Under the pieces are notes generated by a model. That model did no database searches. It was not told the DNA's origin and saw nothing but the letters and a program-made list of their open reading frames with translations. The translations under genes were made by a program, and so were the position numbers. A stretch of DNA of 32,421 bases from an uncultured Enterobacterales bacterium (GTDB lineage: Bacteria > Pseudomonadota > Gammaproteobacteria > Enterobacterales > Psychrobiaceae), in NCBI GenBank assembly GCA_937981905.1, contig CALJMY010000255.1, positions 1-32,421 on the forward strand. The letters run 5' to 3'. Below are positions 9,521 to 20,374 of the stretch, piece by piece (within the stretch, counting starts at the first letter, position 1; each line of letters begins with the position of its first letter).

Positions 9521-9703
9521 ATGGCTAATAAAACAGTTAAAGTAACTCAGGTAAAAAGCTCTATTGGCCGTTTACCTAAGCATAAAGCTTGTTTAACAGG
9601 TCTTGGCTTACGTCGCATTAATCACACTGTTGAACTAGAAGATACTCCTTCTGTTCGCGGTATGATTAATAAAGTTTACTACATGGTTAAGGTAGAGGAT
9701 TAA
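9521..9703 (+). CDS. rpmD: 50S ribosomal protein L30
   Basis: Protein of 60 residues (E. coli 59) beginning [18 protein letters not shown]30 is a small bacterial L7e-like protein of the 50S subunit. Only three bases separate it from rpsE, whose last codons supply the GGAG site, and three from rplO. Confidence 0.97.
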   Translation: MANKTVKVTQVKSSIGRLPKHKACLTGLGLRRINHTVELEDTPSVRGMINKVYYMVKVED

Positions 9704-9706
9704 GAC

Positions 9707-10141
9707 ATGCGTTTAAATACTCTTTCACCTGCTGCTGGTTCTAAAAAAGTAGCAAAACGTGTAGGCCGTGGTATCGGTTCTGGTCTTGGTAAGACTGGTG
9801 GTCGTGGTCACAAAGGTCAAAAATCACGTACTGGCGGTAGTGTTCGTCCAGGTTTTGAAGGTGGTCAAATGCCTTTGAAACAGCGTTTACCTAAATTTGG
9901 TTTTACTTCACGTAAAGCTATGGTAACTGCTGAAGTTCGCTTACACGAGATTGCTAAAGTATCTGGTGACGTAGTTGAGCTAGCAACATTAGTGGAAGCG
10001 GGTCTTGTAACTCGTAACATTAAATTTGCTAAAGTAGTACTTTCGGGTACTATTGACCGCTCTGTGACTGTTAAAGGTCTACGTGTAACTAAAGGCGCTC
10101 GTGCAGCTATTGAAGCTGCCGGTGGCAAAATCGAGGAATAG
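9707..10141 (+). CDS. rplO: 50S ribosomal protein L15
   Basis: Protein of 144 residues, the E. coli length. L15 is a late-assembly 50S protein with a long Gly/Arg/Lys-rich N-terminal arm (about residues 10-55: [19 protein letters not shown]) that threads into 23S rRNA. It is three bases downstream of rpmD and six upstream of secY. Confidence 0.98.
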   Translation: MRLNTLSPAAGSKKVAKRVGRGIGSGLGKTGGRGHKGQKSRTGGSVRPGFEGGQMPLKQRLPKFGFTSRKAMVTAEVRLHEIAKVSGDVVELATLVEAGLVTRNIKFAKVVLSGTIDRSVTVKGLRVTKGARAAIEAAGGKIEE

Positions 10142-10147
10142 TAGCTG

Positions 10148-11461
10148 ATGGCTAAGCCAGGAAAAGATGTACAAGGTAAACAAGGCGGTCTTTCTGAATT
10201 GAAAGCGCGTTTATGGTTTGTTTTAGGCGCGATTATCGTGTTTAGAGCAGGTTCATTTGTTCCAATTCCTGGTGTTGACGCCGCAGTACTAGCCCAGCTG
10301 TTTGAACAGCAAAAAGGAACCATCTTGAGCATGTTTAACATGTTCTCTGGTGGTGCTCTGGAACGTGCCTCTATCTTTGCTTTAGGAATCATGCCGTATA
10401 TTTCTGCTAGTATTATTATGCAGTTAATGACGGTAGTTCACCCTGCTATGGCAGAACTAAAGAAAGAAGGTGAAGCTGGCCGTCGTAAGATAAGTCAGTA
10501 CACCCGTTGGGGTACTCTAGTGCTGGCAACCTTCCAAGCAATTGGTATTGCTACAGGGTTGCCAAACCTCATTGCAGGACTTGTAGTTAACCCGGGACCA
10601 AGTTTTTACTTTGTTGCGGTAGTCAGTTTAGTTACTGGCACAATGTTCTTAATGTGGTTAGGTGAGCAAATTACAGAACGTGGTATCGGTAACGGTATCT
10701 CAATCTTAATTTTCGCTGGCATCGTTGCCGGCTTGCCATCAGCGCTAGGTTCAATGGTTGAGCAAGCGCGTCAAGGGGACTTAAATCCACTGCTGGCATT
10801 ATTATTGGCAGGAATTATGTTCGCCGTCACATATCTTGTGGTGTTTGTAGAGCGTGGACAGCGTCGCATTGTTGTAAACTATGCGAAACGTCAGCAAGGA
10901 CGTAAAGTTTTTGCAGCGCAAAGCACACATTTACCGTTAAAGGTAAACATGGCGGGTGTTATACCACCAATTTTTGCATCAAGTATTATATTGTTCCCAG
11001 GTACGCTTGGGCAATGGTTTGGTCAAACTGAGGGTTTAACTTGGTTGGCTGATCTGTCATTGGCGATTGCGCCGGGACAACCGTTGTATTCAATGCTTTA
11101 TGCAGCTGCTATCATCTTCTTCTGTTTTTTCTACACGGCATTGGTTTTCAATCCGCGTGAAACTGCTGATAATTTGAAGAAAAGTGGTGCATTTGTTCCA
11201 GGAATTCGTCCTGGTGAGCAAACATCGAAATATATCGATAAGATAATGACACGTTTAACCTTTGCTGGTGCGTTGTACATTACCTTTATTTGTTTGGTAC
11301 CAGAGTTCATGACCATGTCTATGAATGTACAATTTTACTTCGGTGGCACATCGCTATTGATTATGGTTGTAGTTATCATGGATTTCATGGCTCAAGTTCA
11401 GACCCATCTGATGTCTCATCAGTATGATTCGGTCATGAAGAAAGCTAATTTGAAAGGGTAA
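10148..11461 (+). CDS. secY: Protein translocase subunit SecY
   Basis: Protein of 437 residues (E. coli 443), forming the inner-membrane channel of the Sec translocon with SecE and SecG. Ten hydrophobic segments are visible, from about residues 25-45 to 395-415. Family motifs include [16 protein letters not shown] (plug/TM2 region) and [14 protein letters not shown]-like sequence (here [14 protein letters not shown]). The cytoplasmic loop with [23 protein letters not shown] contains the SecA/ribosome-contacting arginine region. Its place between rplO and rpmJ is invariant in gammaproteobacteria. Confidence 0.98.
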   Translation: MAKPGKDVQGKQGGLSELKARLWFVLGAIIVFRAGSFVPIPGVDAAVLAQLFEQQKGTILSMFNMFSGGALERASIFALGIMPYISASIIMQLMTVVHPAMAELKKEGEAGRRKISQYTRWGTLVLATFQAIGIATGLPNLIAGLVVNPGPSFYFVAVVSLVTGTMFLMWLGEQITERGIGNGISILIFAGIVAGLPSALGSMVEQARQGDLNPLLALLLAGIMFAVTYLVVFVERGQRRIVVNYAKRQQGRKVFAAQSTHLPLKVNMAGVIPPIFASSIILFPGTLGQWFGQTEGLTWLADLSLAIAPGQPLYSMLYAAAIIFFCFFYTALVFNPRETADNLKKSGAFVPGIRPGEQTSKYIDKIMTRLTFAGALYITFICLVPEFMTMSMNVQFYFGGTSLLIMVVVIMDFMAQVQTHLMSHQYDSVMKKANLKG

Positions 11462-11491
11462 CCTTTTAGATAGTATTATCGGAGTAATGAT

Positions 11492-11605
11492 ATGAAAGTT
11501 CGTGCATCAGTAAAGAAGATCTGTCGTAACTGTAAGATCATCAAGCGCCATGGTGTTGTACGTGTTCTATGTATAGAACCACGTCATAAACAGCGCCAAG
11601 GTTAA
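11492..11605 (+). CDS. rpmJ: 50S ribosomal protein L36, zinc-binding form
   Basis: A 37-residue protein, [14 protein letters not shown] followed by [13 protein letters not shown] and [10 protein letters not shown]. Cys11, Cys14, Cys27 and His32 make the Cys3-His zinc site of the C+ form. TCGGAG at 11479-11484 is the ribosome-binding site. It ends the spc operon, as in E. coli, 30 bases after secY. Confidence 0.96.
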   Translation: MKVRASVKKICRNCKIIKRHGVVRVLCIEPRHKQRQG

Positions 11606-11662
11606 TAAAGAAAGATATTGCATCAAGTGCTAAGTAGCCTTGGTGTAAATATTATTTGCAAA

Positions 11663-11735
11663 CTGACATGAGGTCGAGTATCCTAACGGGCTTTTCGACC
11701 CCAGTCCATTAAACTAAGAGGAGTGCTACAGTGGC
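11663..11735 (+). promoter_or_regulatory. Alpha operon leader, S4-binding pseudoknot type
   Basis: The leader keeps the signature of the E. coli alpha-operon regulatory RNA: GAGTATCCT, a short gap, then AACGGGCTTTTC (11676-11695), ending at AGAGGAG (11717-11723) and the GTG start of rpsM. GGTCGA/TCGACC (11672-11677, 11694-11699) closes the outer helix. In E. coli S4 binds this pseudoknot and traps the ribosome at the rpsM start. I see no convincing separate promoter between 11606 and 11662, so the operon may be read from spc or from a weak promoter. Confidence 0.85.
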
Positions 11736-12087
11736 CCGTATCGCTGGCATTAACATTCCTGATCAAAAACATACAGTAATTGCACTGACTGCCATTTTTG
11801 GCATCGGTCTTACTCGTGCACAGTCTATCTGTGCTTCAACGGGTATTGCTGAAGATGTTAAGATCAAGGAATTAGACGAAACACAATTAGATGTTTTACG
11901 TAACGCCGTTGGCGAATTCACTGTTGAAGGTGATTTGCGTCGCGAAGTTTCTATGAACATTAAACGACTTATGGATCTCGGTTGTAACCGCGGCCTGCGT
12001 CATCGTAAGAGCTTGCCTCTACGTGGACAGCGTACTAAAACAAACGCTCGTACCCGTAAAGGTCCTCGTAAACCGATTAAGAAGTAG
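11731..12087 (+). CDS. rpsM: 30S ribosomal protein S13
   Basis: Protein of 118 residues, the E. coli length, starting with GTG as in E. coli ([13 protein letters not shown]). S13 is in the 30S head and bridges to the 50S subunit. The weak GTG start and AGAGGAG site lie inside the S4-responsive leader, matching translational autocontrol. The C-terminal tail is strongly basic ([11 protein letters not shown]). Confidence 0.98.
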   Translation: MARIAGINIPDQKHTVIALTAIFGIGLTRAQSICASTGIAEDVKIKELDETQLDVLRNAVGEFTVEGDLRREVSMNIKRLMDLGCNRGLRHRKSLPLRGQRTKTNARTRKGPRKPIKK

Positions 12088-12099
12088 GCGGGATAAATT

Positions 12100-12489
12100 A
12101 TGGCTAAAACTCCATCACGTTCTCGTAAGCGCGTACGTAAGCAAGTCGCAGACGGCATGGCTCATATCCATGCTTCTTTTAACAACACAATTATTACGTT
12201 GACTGATCGCCAAGGTAACGCTCTTTCATGGGCAACATCTGGTGGTTCTGGCTTCCGTGGTTCTCGTAAATCAACACCGTTCGCTGCACAGGTTGCTGCT
12301 GAACGCGCTGGTGAAGCTGCGAAAGAATACGGTTTAAAGAACATTGAAGTATTCGTAAAAGGTCCGGGACCAGGTCGTGAATCAGCAATCCGTGCATTAA
12401 ATGCAGTGGGTTACAAGATCACTAACATCACAGATGTTACGCCTATTCCGCACAATGGTTGTCGTCCACCTAAGAAACGTCGCGTATAA
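12100..12489 (+). CDS. rpsK: 30S ribosomal protein S11
   Basis: Protein of 129 residues, the E. coli length. S11 forms part of the platform and mRNA exit path with S7 and S18. The C-terminal segment [15 protein letters not shown] is intact and includes the asparagine that becomes isoaspartate in E. coli S11. It starts 12 bases after rpsM. Confidence 0.98.
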   Translation: MAKTPSRSRKRVRKQVADGMAHIHASFNNTIITLTDRQGNALSWATSGGSGFRGSRKSTPFAAQVAAERAGEAAKEYGLKNIEVFVKGPGPGRESAIRALNAVGYKITNITDVTPIPHNGCRPPKKRRV

Positions 12490-12539
12490 CCTTTTATTAG
12501 GTAACGTAGATAAATTTTTAGGCCAGTTGGAGAAAGAAC

Positions 12540-13160
12540 ATGGCAAGATATTTGGGTCCAAAACTCAAACTAAGCCGTAGAGAAGGTACTGACCTTTTCT
12601 TGAAGAGCGGCGTTCGCGCAATAGACTCTAAATGTAACATCGAGCAAGTGCCTGGTGTTCATGGAGCGCGCAGAACTCGTTTATCAGAATACGGTATTCA
12701 ATTACGTGAAAAGCAAAAAGTTCGTCGTATGTACGGTGTACTAGAAAAGCAATTCCGTAATTACTATAAAGATGCAGCACGTCTTAAAGGTAACACAGGT
12801 GCAAACCTTTTAGTTATCCTTGAAGGTCGTCTGGATAACGTTGTTTATCGCATGGGATTCGGTTCTACACGTTCTGAATCACGTCAATTAGTTAGCCATA
12901 AAGCTATCTTGGTAAACGGTATTGTTGTAAACATTCCGTCATATAACGTTAAGCCTAGCGACGTAGTCAGCGTTCGCGAAAAATCTAAGAAGCAAGCACG
13001 TATTGCCGCTTCATTAGAATTGGCCGCACAACGCGAGCAAAGTGCTTGGGTTGAAGTTGATAACACTAAGTTCGAAGGTACTTTTAAGCGCCTTCCAGAA
13101 CGTAGTGATTTATCTGCGGAAATCAACGAACAGCTGATCGTCGAGCTTTACTCTAAGTAA
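12540..13160 (+). CDS. rpsD: 30S ribosomal protein S4
   Basis: Protein of 206 residues, the E. coli length. S4 nucleates 16S rRNA folding, supports decoding fidelity, and in E. coli represses the alpha operon through its leader. The S4 RNA-binding domain is at about residues 95-155 ([25 protein letters not shown]). No N-terminal zinc-finger cysteines are present: this is the C- form. A 50-base spacer separates it from rpsK. Confidence 0.98.
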   Translation: MARYLGPKLKLSRREGTDLFLKSGVRAIDSKCNIEQVPGVHGARRTRLSEYGIQLREKQKVRRMYGVLEKQFRNYYKDAARLKGNTGANLLVILEGRLDNVVYRMGFGSTRSESRQLVSHKAILVNGIVVNIPSYNVKPSDVVSVREKSKKQARIAASLELAAQREQSAWVEVDNTKFEGTFKRLPERSDLSAEINEQLIVELYSK

Positions 13161-13183
13161 AGTTAAAAATAAGAGAGGACACA

Positions 13184-14173
13184 ATGCAGGGTTCTGTTAC
13201 AGAATTTCTAAAGCCACGACTTGTCGAAATCGAACAAGTCAGCGCTACACGTTCAAAGGTTATTTTAGAGCCTTTAGAGCGTGGATTTGGTCATACACTA
13301 GGTAATGCGCTTCGTCGTATTTTATTATCGTCAATGCCTGGTTGCGCCGTAACTGAAGTTGAGATAGATGGTGTGCTTCATGAATATTCTTCGAAAGAAG
13401 GCGTTCAAGAAGATGTACTTGAAATCTTACTAAACCTTAAAGGTTTGTCAGTTAAGCTGGAAGGTAAAACTGAAGCTATGTTGACACTTACTAAAAGTGG
13501 AGCAGGCCCTGTGACGGCAGGTGACATTACCCATGATGGTGATGTTGAAATAGTAAACCCTGACCATGTTATTTGTCATCTTTCACAAGATGGTGAAATC
13601 AGCATGCGTATCAAGGTTGAAATGGGTCGCGGCTATGAGCCAGCTACAGCTCGTCAATCTGACGAAGATGAAGAACGTCCAATTGGTCGTTTATTAGTTG
13701 ATTCTTCTTACAGCCCTGTTGTTCGTATCGCATATAACGTTGAAGCTGCTCGTGTAGAACAACGTACTGACTTAGATAAGTTAGTTATCGATATGACAAC
13801 TAATGGGACTCTTGATCCTGAAGAAGCGATTCGTCGTGCTTCAACGATCCTTGCTGAGCAACTAGATGCATTCGTAGATTTACGTGATGTAACAGAAGTT
13901 GAAGAGAAAGAAGAGAAGCCAGAGTTCGATCCGATCCTGCTGCGTCCTGTAGACGATCTTGAACTCACAGTTCGTTCGGCTAACTGTTTGAAAGCCGAAG
14001 CTATTCACTATATTGGTGATTTAGTGCAGCGTACCGAAGTTGAGTTGTTAAAGACTCCTAACTTAGGTAAGAAATCGCTTACAGAAATTAAAGATGTACT
14101 TGCTTCACGCGGTCTTAATTTAGGTATGCGTTTAGAAAACTGGCCACCGGCTAGTATCGCTGACGCTCTATAA
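13184..14173 (+). CDS. rpoA: RNA polymerase alpha subunit
   Basis: Protein of 329 residues, the E. coli length. The N-terminal domain (about 1-235) dimerises and assembles beta and beta'; the motif [19 protein letters not shown] is intact. A Glu-rich linker ([11 protein letters not shown]) leads to the C-terminal domain (about 250-329), whose [10 protein letters not shown] keeps the arginine equivalent to Arg265 that contacts UP-element DNA and many activators. AGAGGA at 13173-13178 is the ribosome-binding site. Confidence 0.98.
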   Translation: MQGSVTEFLKPRLVEIEQVSATRSKVILEPLERGFGHTLGNALRRILLSSMPGCAVTEVEIDGVLHEYSSKEGVQEDVLEILLNLKGLSVKLEGKTEAMLTLTKSGAGPVTAGDITHDGDVEIVNPDHVICHLSQDGEISMRIKVEMGRGYEPATARQSDEDEERPIGRLLVDSSYSPVVRIAYNVEAARVEQRTDLDKLVIDMTTNGTLDPEEAIRRASTILAEQLDAFVDLRDVTEVEEKEEKPEFDPILLRPVDDLELTVRSANCLKAEAIHYIGDLVQRTEVELLKTPNLGKKSLTEIKDVLASRGLNLGMRLENWPPASIADAL

Positions 14174-14221
14174 TCATTTATAGTTAATTGTCGAACAAGA
14201 TTTAGTTAAAAGGATAAGGTC

Positions 14222-14614
14222 ATGCGCCATCGTAAGAGTGGACGTCAACTGAACCGTAACAGCAGTCATCGTCAAGCTATGTTTCGTAACATGGCGGTAT
14301 CTTTGTTAGAACACGAAGTTATCAAGACTACTTTGCCAAAGGCAAAAGAACTGCGTCGCGTAGTTGAACCATTAATAACACTCGCTAAGAGTGACAGCGT
14401 TGCTAACCGTCGTTTAGCATTTGCCCGCACACGTGATAAAGCGGCTGTAGGCAAATTGTTCACCGATCTAGGTAAACGTTATGAAGATCGCCCAGGCGGT
14501 TATACTCGTATTCTAAAGTGCGGTTTCCGTGCCGGTGACAATGCTCCAATGTGTTACATTGAACTTGTTAATCGTCCAGAAGTTGCTCAAGAAGAAGAGT
14601 CTTCAGAAGATTAA
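14222..14614 (+). CDS. rplQ: 50S ribosomal protein L17
   Basis: Protein of 130 residues (E. coli 127) starting [18 protein letters not shown]17 sits near the tunnel exit. The C-terminal tail is acidic (AQEEESSED), as is common in this group. It is the last gene of the alpha operon and is followed by a terminator 23 bases later. Confidence 0.98.
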   Translation: MRHRKSGRQLNRNSSHRQAMFRNMAVSLLEHEVIKTTLPKAKELRRVVEPLITLAKSDSVANRRLAFARTRDKAAVGKLFTDLGKRYEDRPGGYTRILKCGFRAGDNAPMCYIELVNRPEVAQEEESSED

Positions 14615-14637
14615 TTTGGCAGTAATGTCGAATTAGT

Positions 14638-14665
14638 AAAAACCCAGCTTAGGCTGGGTTTTTTT
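14638..14665 (+). terminator. Alpha operon terminator
   Basis: An eight-bp stem AACCCAGC/GCTGGGTT (14641-14648, 14653-14660) with a TTAG loop, flanked by AAA before and a T run after (14659-14665). It ends the long ribosomal run on the + strand. Confidence 0.9.
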
Positions 14666-14729
14666 ATGTTCAAAATTTATATTTTGATAATGTCATTAAT
14701 TAATAAAACTACTATTAAATTACAGGCAT

Positions 14730-14753
14730 AAAAAAAGCGTACCGAAGTACGCT
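14730..14753 (-). terminator. hemB terminator
   Basis: Read on the - strand: AGCGTAC, TTCG loop, GTACGCT, then a run of seven T (14730-14736). It lies 20 bases after the hemB stop and converges on the rplQ terminator, so each strand has its own stop. Confidence 0.9.
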
Positions 14754-14772
14754 CCCAAGTATCTTATTATGA

Positions 14773-15783
<1,011 letters not shown>

Positions 15784-15793
15784 TCAATCCTAA

Positions 15794-17674
15794 TTATTTA
15801 TCTTTTGAAAATTGTAATTGTGTGAATGTTTTGACATTGTTTCTACCAGATTCTTTTGCGAAATAAAGGGCTTTATCTGCTTGATCAAATAATTGAGAAT
15901 CGCTTGTAGTGTGATCAATCATTAATGTAGATACACCTACGCTAACGGTCACTTTTAATTCTACATTATCCGTTTTAATTAACTTGTCACCAATATTATT
16001 CCTAATCAGCTCAGCTATTTTTACTGCGCCTTTTTCGTCAGTATTAGATAATAAAATAGCGAATTCTTCACCACCAAAACGACATACATAATCGTTTGGA
16101 CGCTTTAATGCCTTGCTAGCTATTTTACTTATATCGATTAAAACTTTATCACCTGCTAAATGGCCATGATTATCATTAACTAATTTAAATTTATCGGCAT
16201 CTAATATAAGTAAAGAAATAGGAGTGTGTTGACGTCTACTTAATCTATATTCTGCTTTTAAGCGTTCATCGAAAAATTTTCTATTTTTTACACCAGTTAA
16301 TGCATCGTTCGTCGCTTGTTCTTGAAGTTTTTTATTGGTTTCTTGTAATTCTCGTAAAGTTACATTTAATTCAAATGTCCTATCACCAACCAAAGCTTCC
16401 ATATCTAATTGTTCTTGTTCACTCGTTAATATTAATGCTTCTGCAGCGGCTGATTTTTCTGTTAGTTCCTCAATTACATTATTAGCATTTACTATGCTTT
16501 CTTCTTTGTCTTTAATAAATTGATTCAAAATAAGCGCTCCCCATAATAAAAACTGAAGGCAATAGACGAAGGTTGCAGATGTGAGAAGATCTAAATGTAA
16601 AGGCAGAATACCACTGAGATGTACTGCTTTTATTGCAAATGAAACAATAAAAGTAGCCCATGTTACTAATAATAAAATAGGAACCGTTTTAGATTTTACT
16701 GTCAGTATTGTTAAAGTTGATAATATAATGATTAATGAAATGCATACAATAATTATAGAGGTAATAATCGCAATAAAAGACGGCAGAGCAAATAACACAA
16801 GAGTAATAATAAGAACGGATCTTGAAAGCCATAAGAATATATTTTCGATAATATAATAATTAGCTAAAAGCTTAGTAATCAAGCATCTTGTTAATTGAAT
16901 AGAGCACCATAGCGTTAATAATAAAATAATAGGTGATATTAAATTCTGTAACCAGGGGAAGCTTGGCCATATATATATTGAGGAAACGCCTTCAGAATTT
17001 AAAACACTAAGTGCACCAAAAATTACCAGCCCAATATAATATTGAATAAATGACGTTTTTTCATAGTTATAAACAATCAAAGCTCCCATCAGTAAACTTA
17101 TAATTAAGCCTAAAACTACGCCAATTAAAATGCCATGATTACTAACAGTTTCCAAACTTTCTTTACTATTTGTAATGGCAAGAGGAAGTGCTGAAGCGGC
17201 TTCGTCACGATATTGAATATAAATTTCCAATGTTTGTGATTCATTATTAGGAAGTGGAAAGTAAAATATTGGTGTTTCAATAGGTCGTTTACTTGTTTCA
17301 ACAATGTTACCTGCTAAATATTTACGTGATTGGCCTCCTTTAAATAAATAGACTTCAAGATAATCAATAATTGGATTTGCAATTTCTAAGTATAATCCAT
17401 CCGATGTTGAAAACTTAGAAGGGACCTGTACGGTGAGGTGAAGCCAGTAGTTACGATTTACTAGACCGTAAGAGTTGAAGCTTGATGCTGGAATCCATTC
17501 ATGCGATTTTAGTTTTCTAATTTGTTCTATACTATTGCTTCGTTCATCATTAGAGAAATATTCAAAAGTTGTAGAGTCGGCATCAATAACGTGTCTGACA
17601 TTATCATTATTATTGGCGAAGGCATTGAACACACTGAAAAATACTAATGTGATTAATAATATACTTCTTAGCAT
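15794..17674 (-). CDS. 7TMR-DISM diguanylate cyclase
   Basis: Protein of 626 residues. It has a signal peptide (1-20, cleavage likely after AFA), an extracellular beta-rich sensor of the 7TMR-DISMED2 type (about 30-170), seven hydrophobic spans (about 180-388, 7TMR-DISM type), a coiled coil (about 390-455) and a GGDEF domain (about 457-618). The active site is GGEEF (534-538), with the metal/nucleotide motif DADKFKLVNDNHGH at 492-505. RPND (525-528) is a product-inhibition I-site at the standard five-residue spacing. It should make c-di-GMP at the inner membrane in response to an unknown periplasmic, possibly carbohydrate, ligand. Its start overlaps the end of tatD by seven bases. Confidence 0.92.
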   Translation of the reverse strand: MLRSILLITLVFFSVFNAFANNNDNVRHVIDADSTTFEYFSNDERSNSIEQIRKLKSHEWIPASSFNSYGLVNRNYWLHLTVQVPSKFSTSDGLYLEIANPIIDYLEVYLFKGGQSRKYLAGNIVETSKRPIETPIFYFPLPNNESQTLEIYIQYRDEAASALPLAITNSKESLETVSNHGILIGVVLGLIISLLMGALIVYNYEKTSFIQYYIGLVIFGALSVLNSEGVSSIYIWPSFPWLQNLISPIILLLTLWCSIQLTRCLITKLLANYYIIENIFLWLSRSVLIITLVLFALPSFIAIITSIIIVCISLIIILSTLTILTVKSKTVPILLLVTWATFIVSFAIKAVHLSGILPLHLDLLTSATFVYCLQFLLWGALILNQFIKDKEESIVNANNVIEELTEKSAAAEALILTSEQEQLDMEALVGDRTFELNVTLRELQETNKKLQEQATNDALTGVKNRKFFDERLKAEYRLSRRQHTPISLLILDADKFKLVNDNHGHLAGDKVLIDISKIASKALKRPNDYVCRFGGEEFAILLSNTDEKGAVKIAELIRNNIGDKLIKTDNVELKVTVSVGVSTLMIDHTTSDSQLFDQADKALYFAKESGRNNVKTFTQLQFSKDK

Positions 17675-18486
17675 GTTAATTCCTTTTTCATAGCCAACTC
17701 AAAAAAGGCTGTCGTAGTATCAAAACAGTTTTTTCTTAGCTCTTCAATAGTTTGCTCGCGAGCTGTTGCGACAGTCGCAGCTATATGAAATAAATTTGAT
17801 GGGCGATTATTACGAGATTTGGGCTTTGGTTTCATATTTCGTGGCATTAAATAAGGTGAATCAGTCTCTAACATTAAACGATTATTTGGAATTTTCTTTA
17901 CACTCTCTAACAAGTGCAACCCGCGGCGTTCGTCACAAATCCAGCCCGTAATACCAATATGACAATCTAGATCAATATATGTTTCTAATTCTTGTTCTGT
18001 GCCTGTAAAACAGTGGACAACAACTTGCTTTAATTGATGACGATATTTAGTTAATACTTTTGTAAATTCATTATGAGCATCACGTTGATGCATCACTACA
18101 GGCATTTGTAAGTCACAGGCTAATTGTAATTGTGCTTCAAATACTTCCAGTTGTTTATCACGTGGTGAAAAGTCACGATTGAAATCTAAGCCACATTCAC
18201 CTAGTGCAACAACCTCAGGTTTTTTGGCTAATTCAGTTAATATTTTTAATGTTGAATTATCAAAAGTTTTAGCATCATGTGGGTGAATACCAGCTGTTGA
18301 ATGAACTATATTAGGAAATTGCTGGGCAACTGATAATGCATGTTGAGAACTTTCAATACTACAGCCTAACGCAATCATTGAATTGATATCATTTTCTAAT
18401 GCTTGTTCAACAATTTCAGGTATTTTGGAGGCTAAAGCGCTCGCGCCAAAGTTGACTGCGATATCAATTAACTTAGTTACACTCAC
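17668..18486 (-). CDS. tatD: TatD family metal-dependent hydrolase/DNase
   Basis: Protein of 272 residues, a TIM-barrel hydrolase of the TatD family; E. coli TatD has DNase/3'-5' exonuclease activity and is not needed for Tat export. Likely metal ligands are Glu97 (GECGLDFNRDFS), His133 (MHQRDA), His158 (HCFTG) and Asp209 (ETDSPYL). The N-terminus has DIAVNFG as in E. coli TatD (DIGVNL), not the HxH of the paralogues. The start is GTG at 18486, overlapping the previous gene's TGA (GTGA), and the end overlaps the cyclase gene by seven bases. Confidence 0.93.
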   Translation of the reverse strand: MSVTKLIDIAVNFGASALASKIPEIVEQALENDINSMIALGCSIESSQHALSVAQQFPNIVHSTAGIHPHDAKTFDNSTLKILTELAKKPEVVALGECGLDFNRDFSPRDKQLEVFEAQLQLACDLQMPVVMHQRDAHNEFTKVLTKYRHQLKQVVVHCFTGTEQELETYIDLDCHIGITGWICDERRGLHLLESVKKIPNNRLMLETDSPYLMPRNMKPKPKSRNNRPSNLFHIAATVATAREQTIEELRKNCFDTTTAFFELAMKKELTC

Positions 18487-18956
18487 TTTATTCTTTTGAC
18501 CTTCATCGTTTTGTTGCGTCCTTCTTGACCCATTACGAATGAACCTAATGCAGCTTTTTTAATATATGTTTGAGTATTTTTATTAATTCTAAATGACGTT
18601 GAGTCTGTTTGATGCCACTCTTGGCCATTATCTAATGTAATTACTAATCGACCGCGTAACGATTTTTTAGCTTTCAATATAGTTACATTGATTTTATTAG
18701 GTGTGGCTTTAACCAATTTATGCTCTTGGCCAAAATGATCAGTATTAAGTGGTTGTGTTTTTATTACTTTACTTTTAATTTCAGTTTTTGCTTGAGTATT
18801 TAAAGGTTTAGTCGCGACTAAACGATCATAACAATTTAATCTATCTAAAGACTCGCTAATATTGCTACAAGTACGCAATTGTTCTGGTAAAGACTTAGCA
18901 TGTCCGATATGAGGTGTTATAACCAATAAACTAACTAATATTAATCTTAAAAACAT
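18483..18956 (-). CDS. Small secreted protein of unknown function
   Basis: Protein of 157 residues that I cannot assign. A signal peptide (about 1-20, cleavage after GHA) precedes a short motif LRTCSNISESLDRLNCYDRL, whose two cysteines (30, 42) could form a disulphide. A basic linker follows, then a beta-rich C-terminal part with TLDNGQEWHQTD (about 107-118). A Cys...RLxCYD N-terminus occurs in several periplasmic proteins, for example VasI-type ones, but nothing else here points to type VI secretion. It is two bases downstream of tatC and overlaps tatD (GTGA), so it is almost certainly expressed with them. Confidence 0.75.
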   Translation of the reverse strand: MFLRLILVSLLVITPHIGHAKSLPEQLRTCSNISESLDRLNCYDRLVATKPLNTQAKTEIKSKVIKTQPLNTDHFGQEHKLVKATPNKINVTILKAKKSLRGRLVITLDNGQEWHQTDSTSFRINKNTQTYIKKAALGSFVMGQEGRNKTMKVKRIK

Positions 18957-18958
18957 AC

Positions 18959-19684
18959 TTAATCCTTTTCTGGTTTATGATTTATTGATGCAACTAAAAT
19001 ACCAACTTCATAAAGTATTAACATTGGAATCGCTAACATTGATTGGGAAATAATATCAGGAGGAGTCAGTAGCATTCCAATGACAAAAGCGCCAACAACA
19101 ACATAAGGTCTTTTCTGACGTAAGTTGTCAGGTGTTGTAATGCCAGCCCAGCATAATAAAATTATCGCTATTGGTATTTCAAAAGCAAAACCAAAGGCAA
19201 AAAATAGTTTGAGGACAAAATCTAAATAACTCTCAATGTCTGTCGCTATCGTGACACCTTCAGGGGCTACACTAGTAAAAAATCCAAATATTACTGGAAA
19301 TACAGCAAAATACGCAAAGGCTATCCCGGCATAAAATAAAACCGTACTAGAAAATAGCATCGGTAATACAAATCGTTTTTCATGTTTGTATAAAGCTGGC
19401 GCTATAAACGACCATATTTGATGTAATACAAATGGAATGGCAATGAAAAATGACAACATCATAGTGAGTTTAAAAGGCGCAAAAAACGAGGAAGTCACCC
19501 CTGTCGCGATCATAGTCGTACCGGCAGGTAATTGTTCTTTTAATGGTAACGAAACATAAATGTATAAATCATTAGCGAAATAAACTAGGCAAAGAAATAT
19601 AATAAAAACACTGGCTACAGCTTTTAACAAACCGTTGCGCAGTTCAATGAGGTGACTAATAAGTGGTTGCTGAATAGATGACAT
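18959..19684 (-). CDS. tatC: Sec-independent protein translocase TatC
   Basis: Protein of 241 residues with six hydrophobic spans, the core receptor of the twin-arginine translocase that recognises RR signal peptides with TatB. The N-terminus ([19 protein letters not shown]) keeps the HLxELRxR-like signature with the functional glutamate, and a glutamate occurs in [13 protein letters not shown], the conserved FxxxFExP motif. It is two bases downstream of tatB. Confidence 0.96.
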   Translation of the reverse strand: MSSIQQPLISHLIELRNGLLKAVASVFIIFLCLVYFANDLYIYVSLPLKEQLPAGTTMIATGVTSSFFAPFKLTMMLSFFIAIPFVLHQIWSFIAPALYKHEKRFVLPMLFSSTVLFYAGIAFAYFAVFPVIFGFFTSVAPEGVTIATDIESYLDFVLKLFFAFGFAFEIPIAIILLCWAGITTPDNLRQKRPYVVVGAFVIGMLLTPPDIISQSMLAIPMLILYEVGILVASINHKPEKD

Positions 19685-19686
19685 AG

Positions 19687-20034
19687 TTATTCTTTAGATG
19701 ACTTTAAATTGTCAGTATTGGAAGTTTTAGATGAATAAGGCGATGTAACATCTTTAGCAGCTTGTTGAAGCGTTGCAATAGACTCTTTTAACTCGTCAGG
19801 AATAGCACTGCTGTTTAAGTCATCACTAATACTTTCAGCTTTTTTTAAATCGCTATGCAGTTTTTCTATATCGAGCTCTTGTTCCAATTCATTTTTTACA
19901 TTTTGTGCCATACGTCGCATTGTTTTAACCCAACCAGATACAGTTCGTACCGCTGTTGGTAAACGCTCAGGGCCTAAAACTACCAAGCCTATTACACTGA
20001 TGAGAATTAGCTCCCATAACCCAATATCGAACAT
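19687..20034 (-). CDS. tatB: Sec-independent protein translocase TatB
   Basis: Protein of 115 residues: one N-terminal transmembrane helix (about 4-21, [20 protein letters not shown]), the PERLP hinge, a long amphipathic helix and an acidic/Ser-rich tail. The glutamate in the membrane helix (Glu8) and the VLGPERLP segment mark TatB rather than TatA. It partners TatC in signal-peptide recognition and is six bases downstream of tatA. Confidence 0.95.
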   Translation of the reverse strand: MFDIGLWELILISVIGLVVLGPERLPTAVRTVSGWVKTMRRMAQNVKNELEQELDIEKLHSDLKKAESISDDLNSSAIPDELKESIATLQQAAKDVTSPYSSKTSNTDNLKSSKE

Positions 20035-20040
20035 GCAGTA

Positions 20041-20274
20041 TTATACCTGTTCTTTATCTTTGGCTTGTGTGGTTTGTTCTGTACTAACTTCTTGAGCTTC
20101 AGTTGATTCGATGTTTGCTTGAGTCGTAGAAGCTTCGTCTTTATTCATCGCTTTTTTAAAGCCTTTAACTGATTCGCCTAAATCGCCGCCTAAATTACGT
20201 AGTTTTTTACTACCAAAAATAACTAAAACGATAACTGCTACAATTAATAATTGAGCCCAACCAATATTGCCCAT
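20041..20274 (-). CDS. tatA: Sec-independent protein translocase TatA
   Basis: Protein of 77 residues: short membrane helix (about 5-20), the [20 protein letters not shown] hinge and amphipathic helix, and a hydrophilic tail. It oligomerises to let folded proteins cross the inner membrane. TGGAGTG precedes the ATG on the - strand. The 100-base gap to ubiB may carry a promoter, but I could not find boxes good enough to call. Confidence 0.95.
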   Translation of the reverse strand: MGNIGWAQLLIVAVIVLVIFGSKKLRNLGGDLGESVKGFKKAMNKDEASTTQANIESTEAQEVSTEQTTQAKDKEQV

Positions 20275-20374
20275 AACTCACTCCAAATTCTTAAATTTAA
20301 TAAATTGATATAGCTTCTATTCTAATCGTTTTGTACTAGTAGAGGATAGTGTTAATTTTTATAAATGAGGCATC

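Noticed and set aside
9865-10392. 175-codon open frame antisense to rplO and secY
   Set aside because: Length is notable, but it covers the universally conserved sense genes, has no ribosome-binding site and shows no recognisable domain.
11606-11662. Separate alpha-operon promoter using TTGCAT at 11618-11623
   Set aside because: No -10 box lies at 16-18 bases; the only AT-rich candidates are at about 21 bases or more, so it was not called.
18483-18956. Type VI secretion accessory (VasI-like) assignment for the small secreted protein
   Set aside because: Only the short Cys-RLxCYD motif is shared; the C-terminal half and the tat context do not support it.
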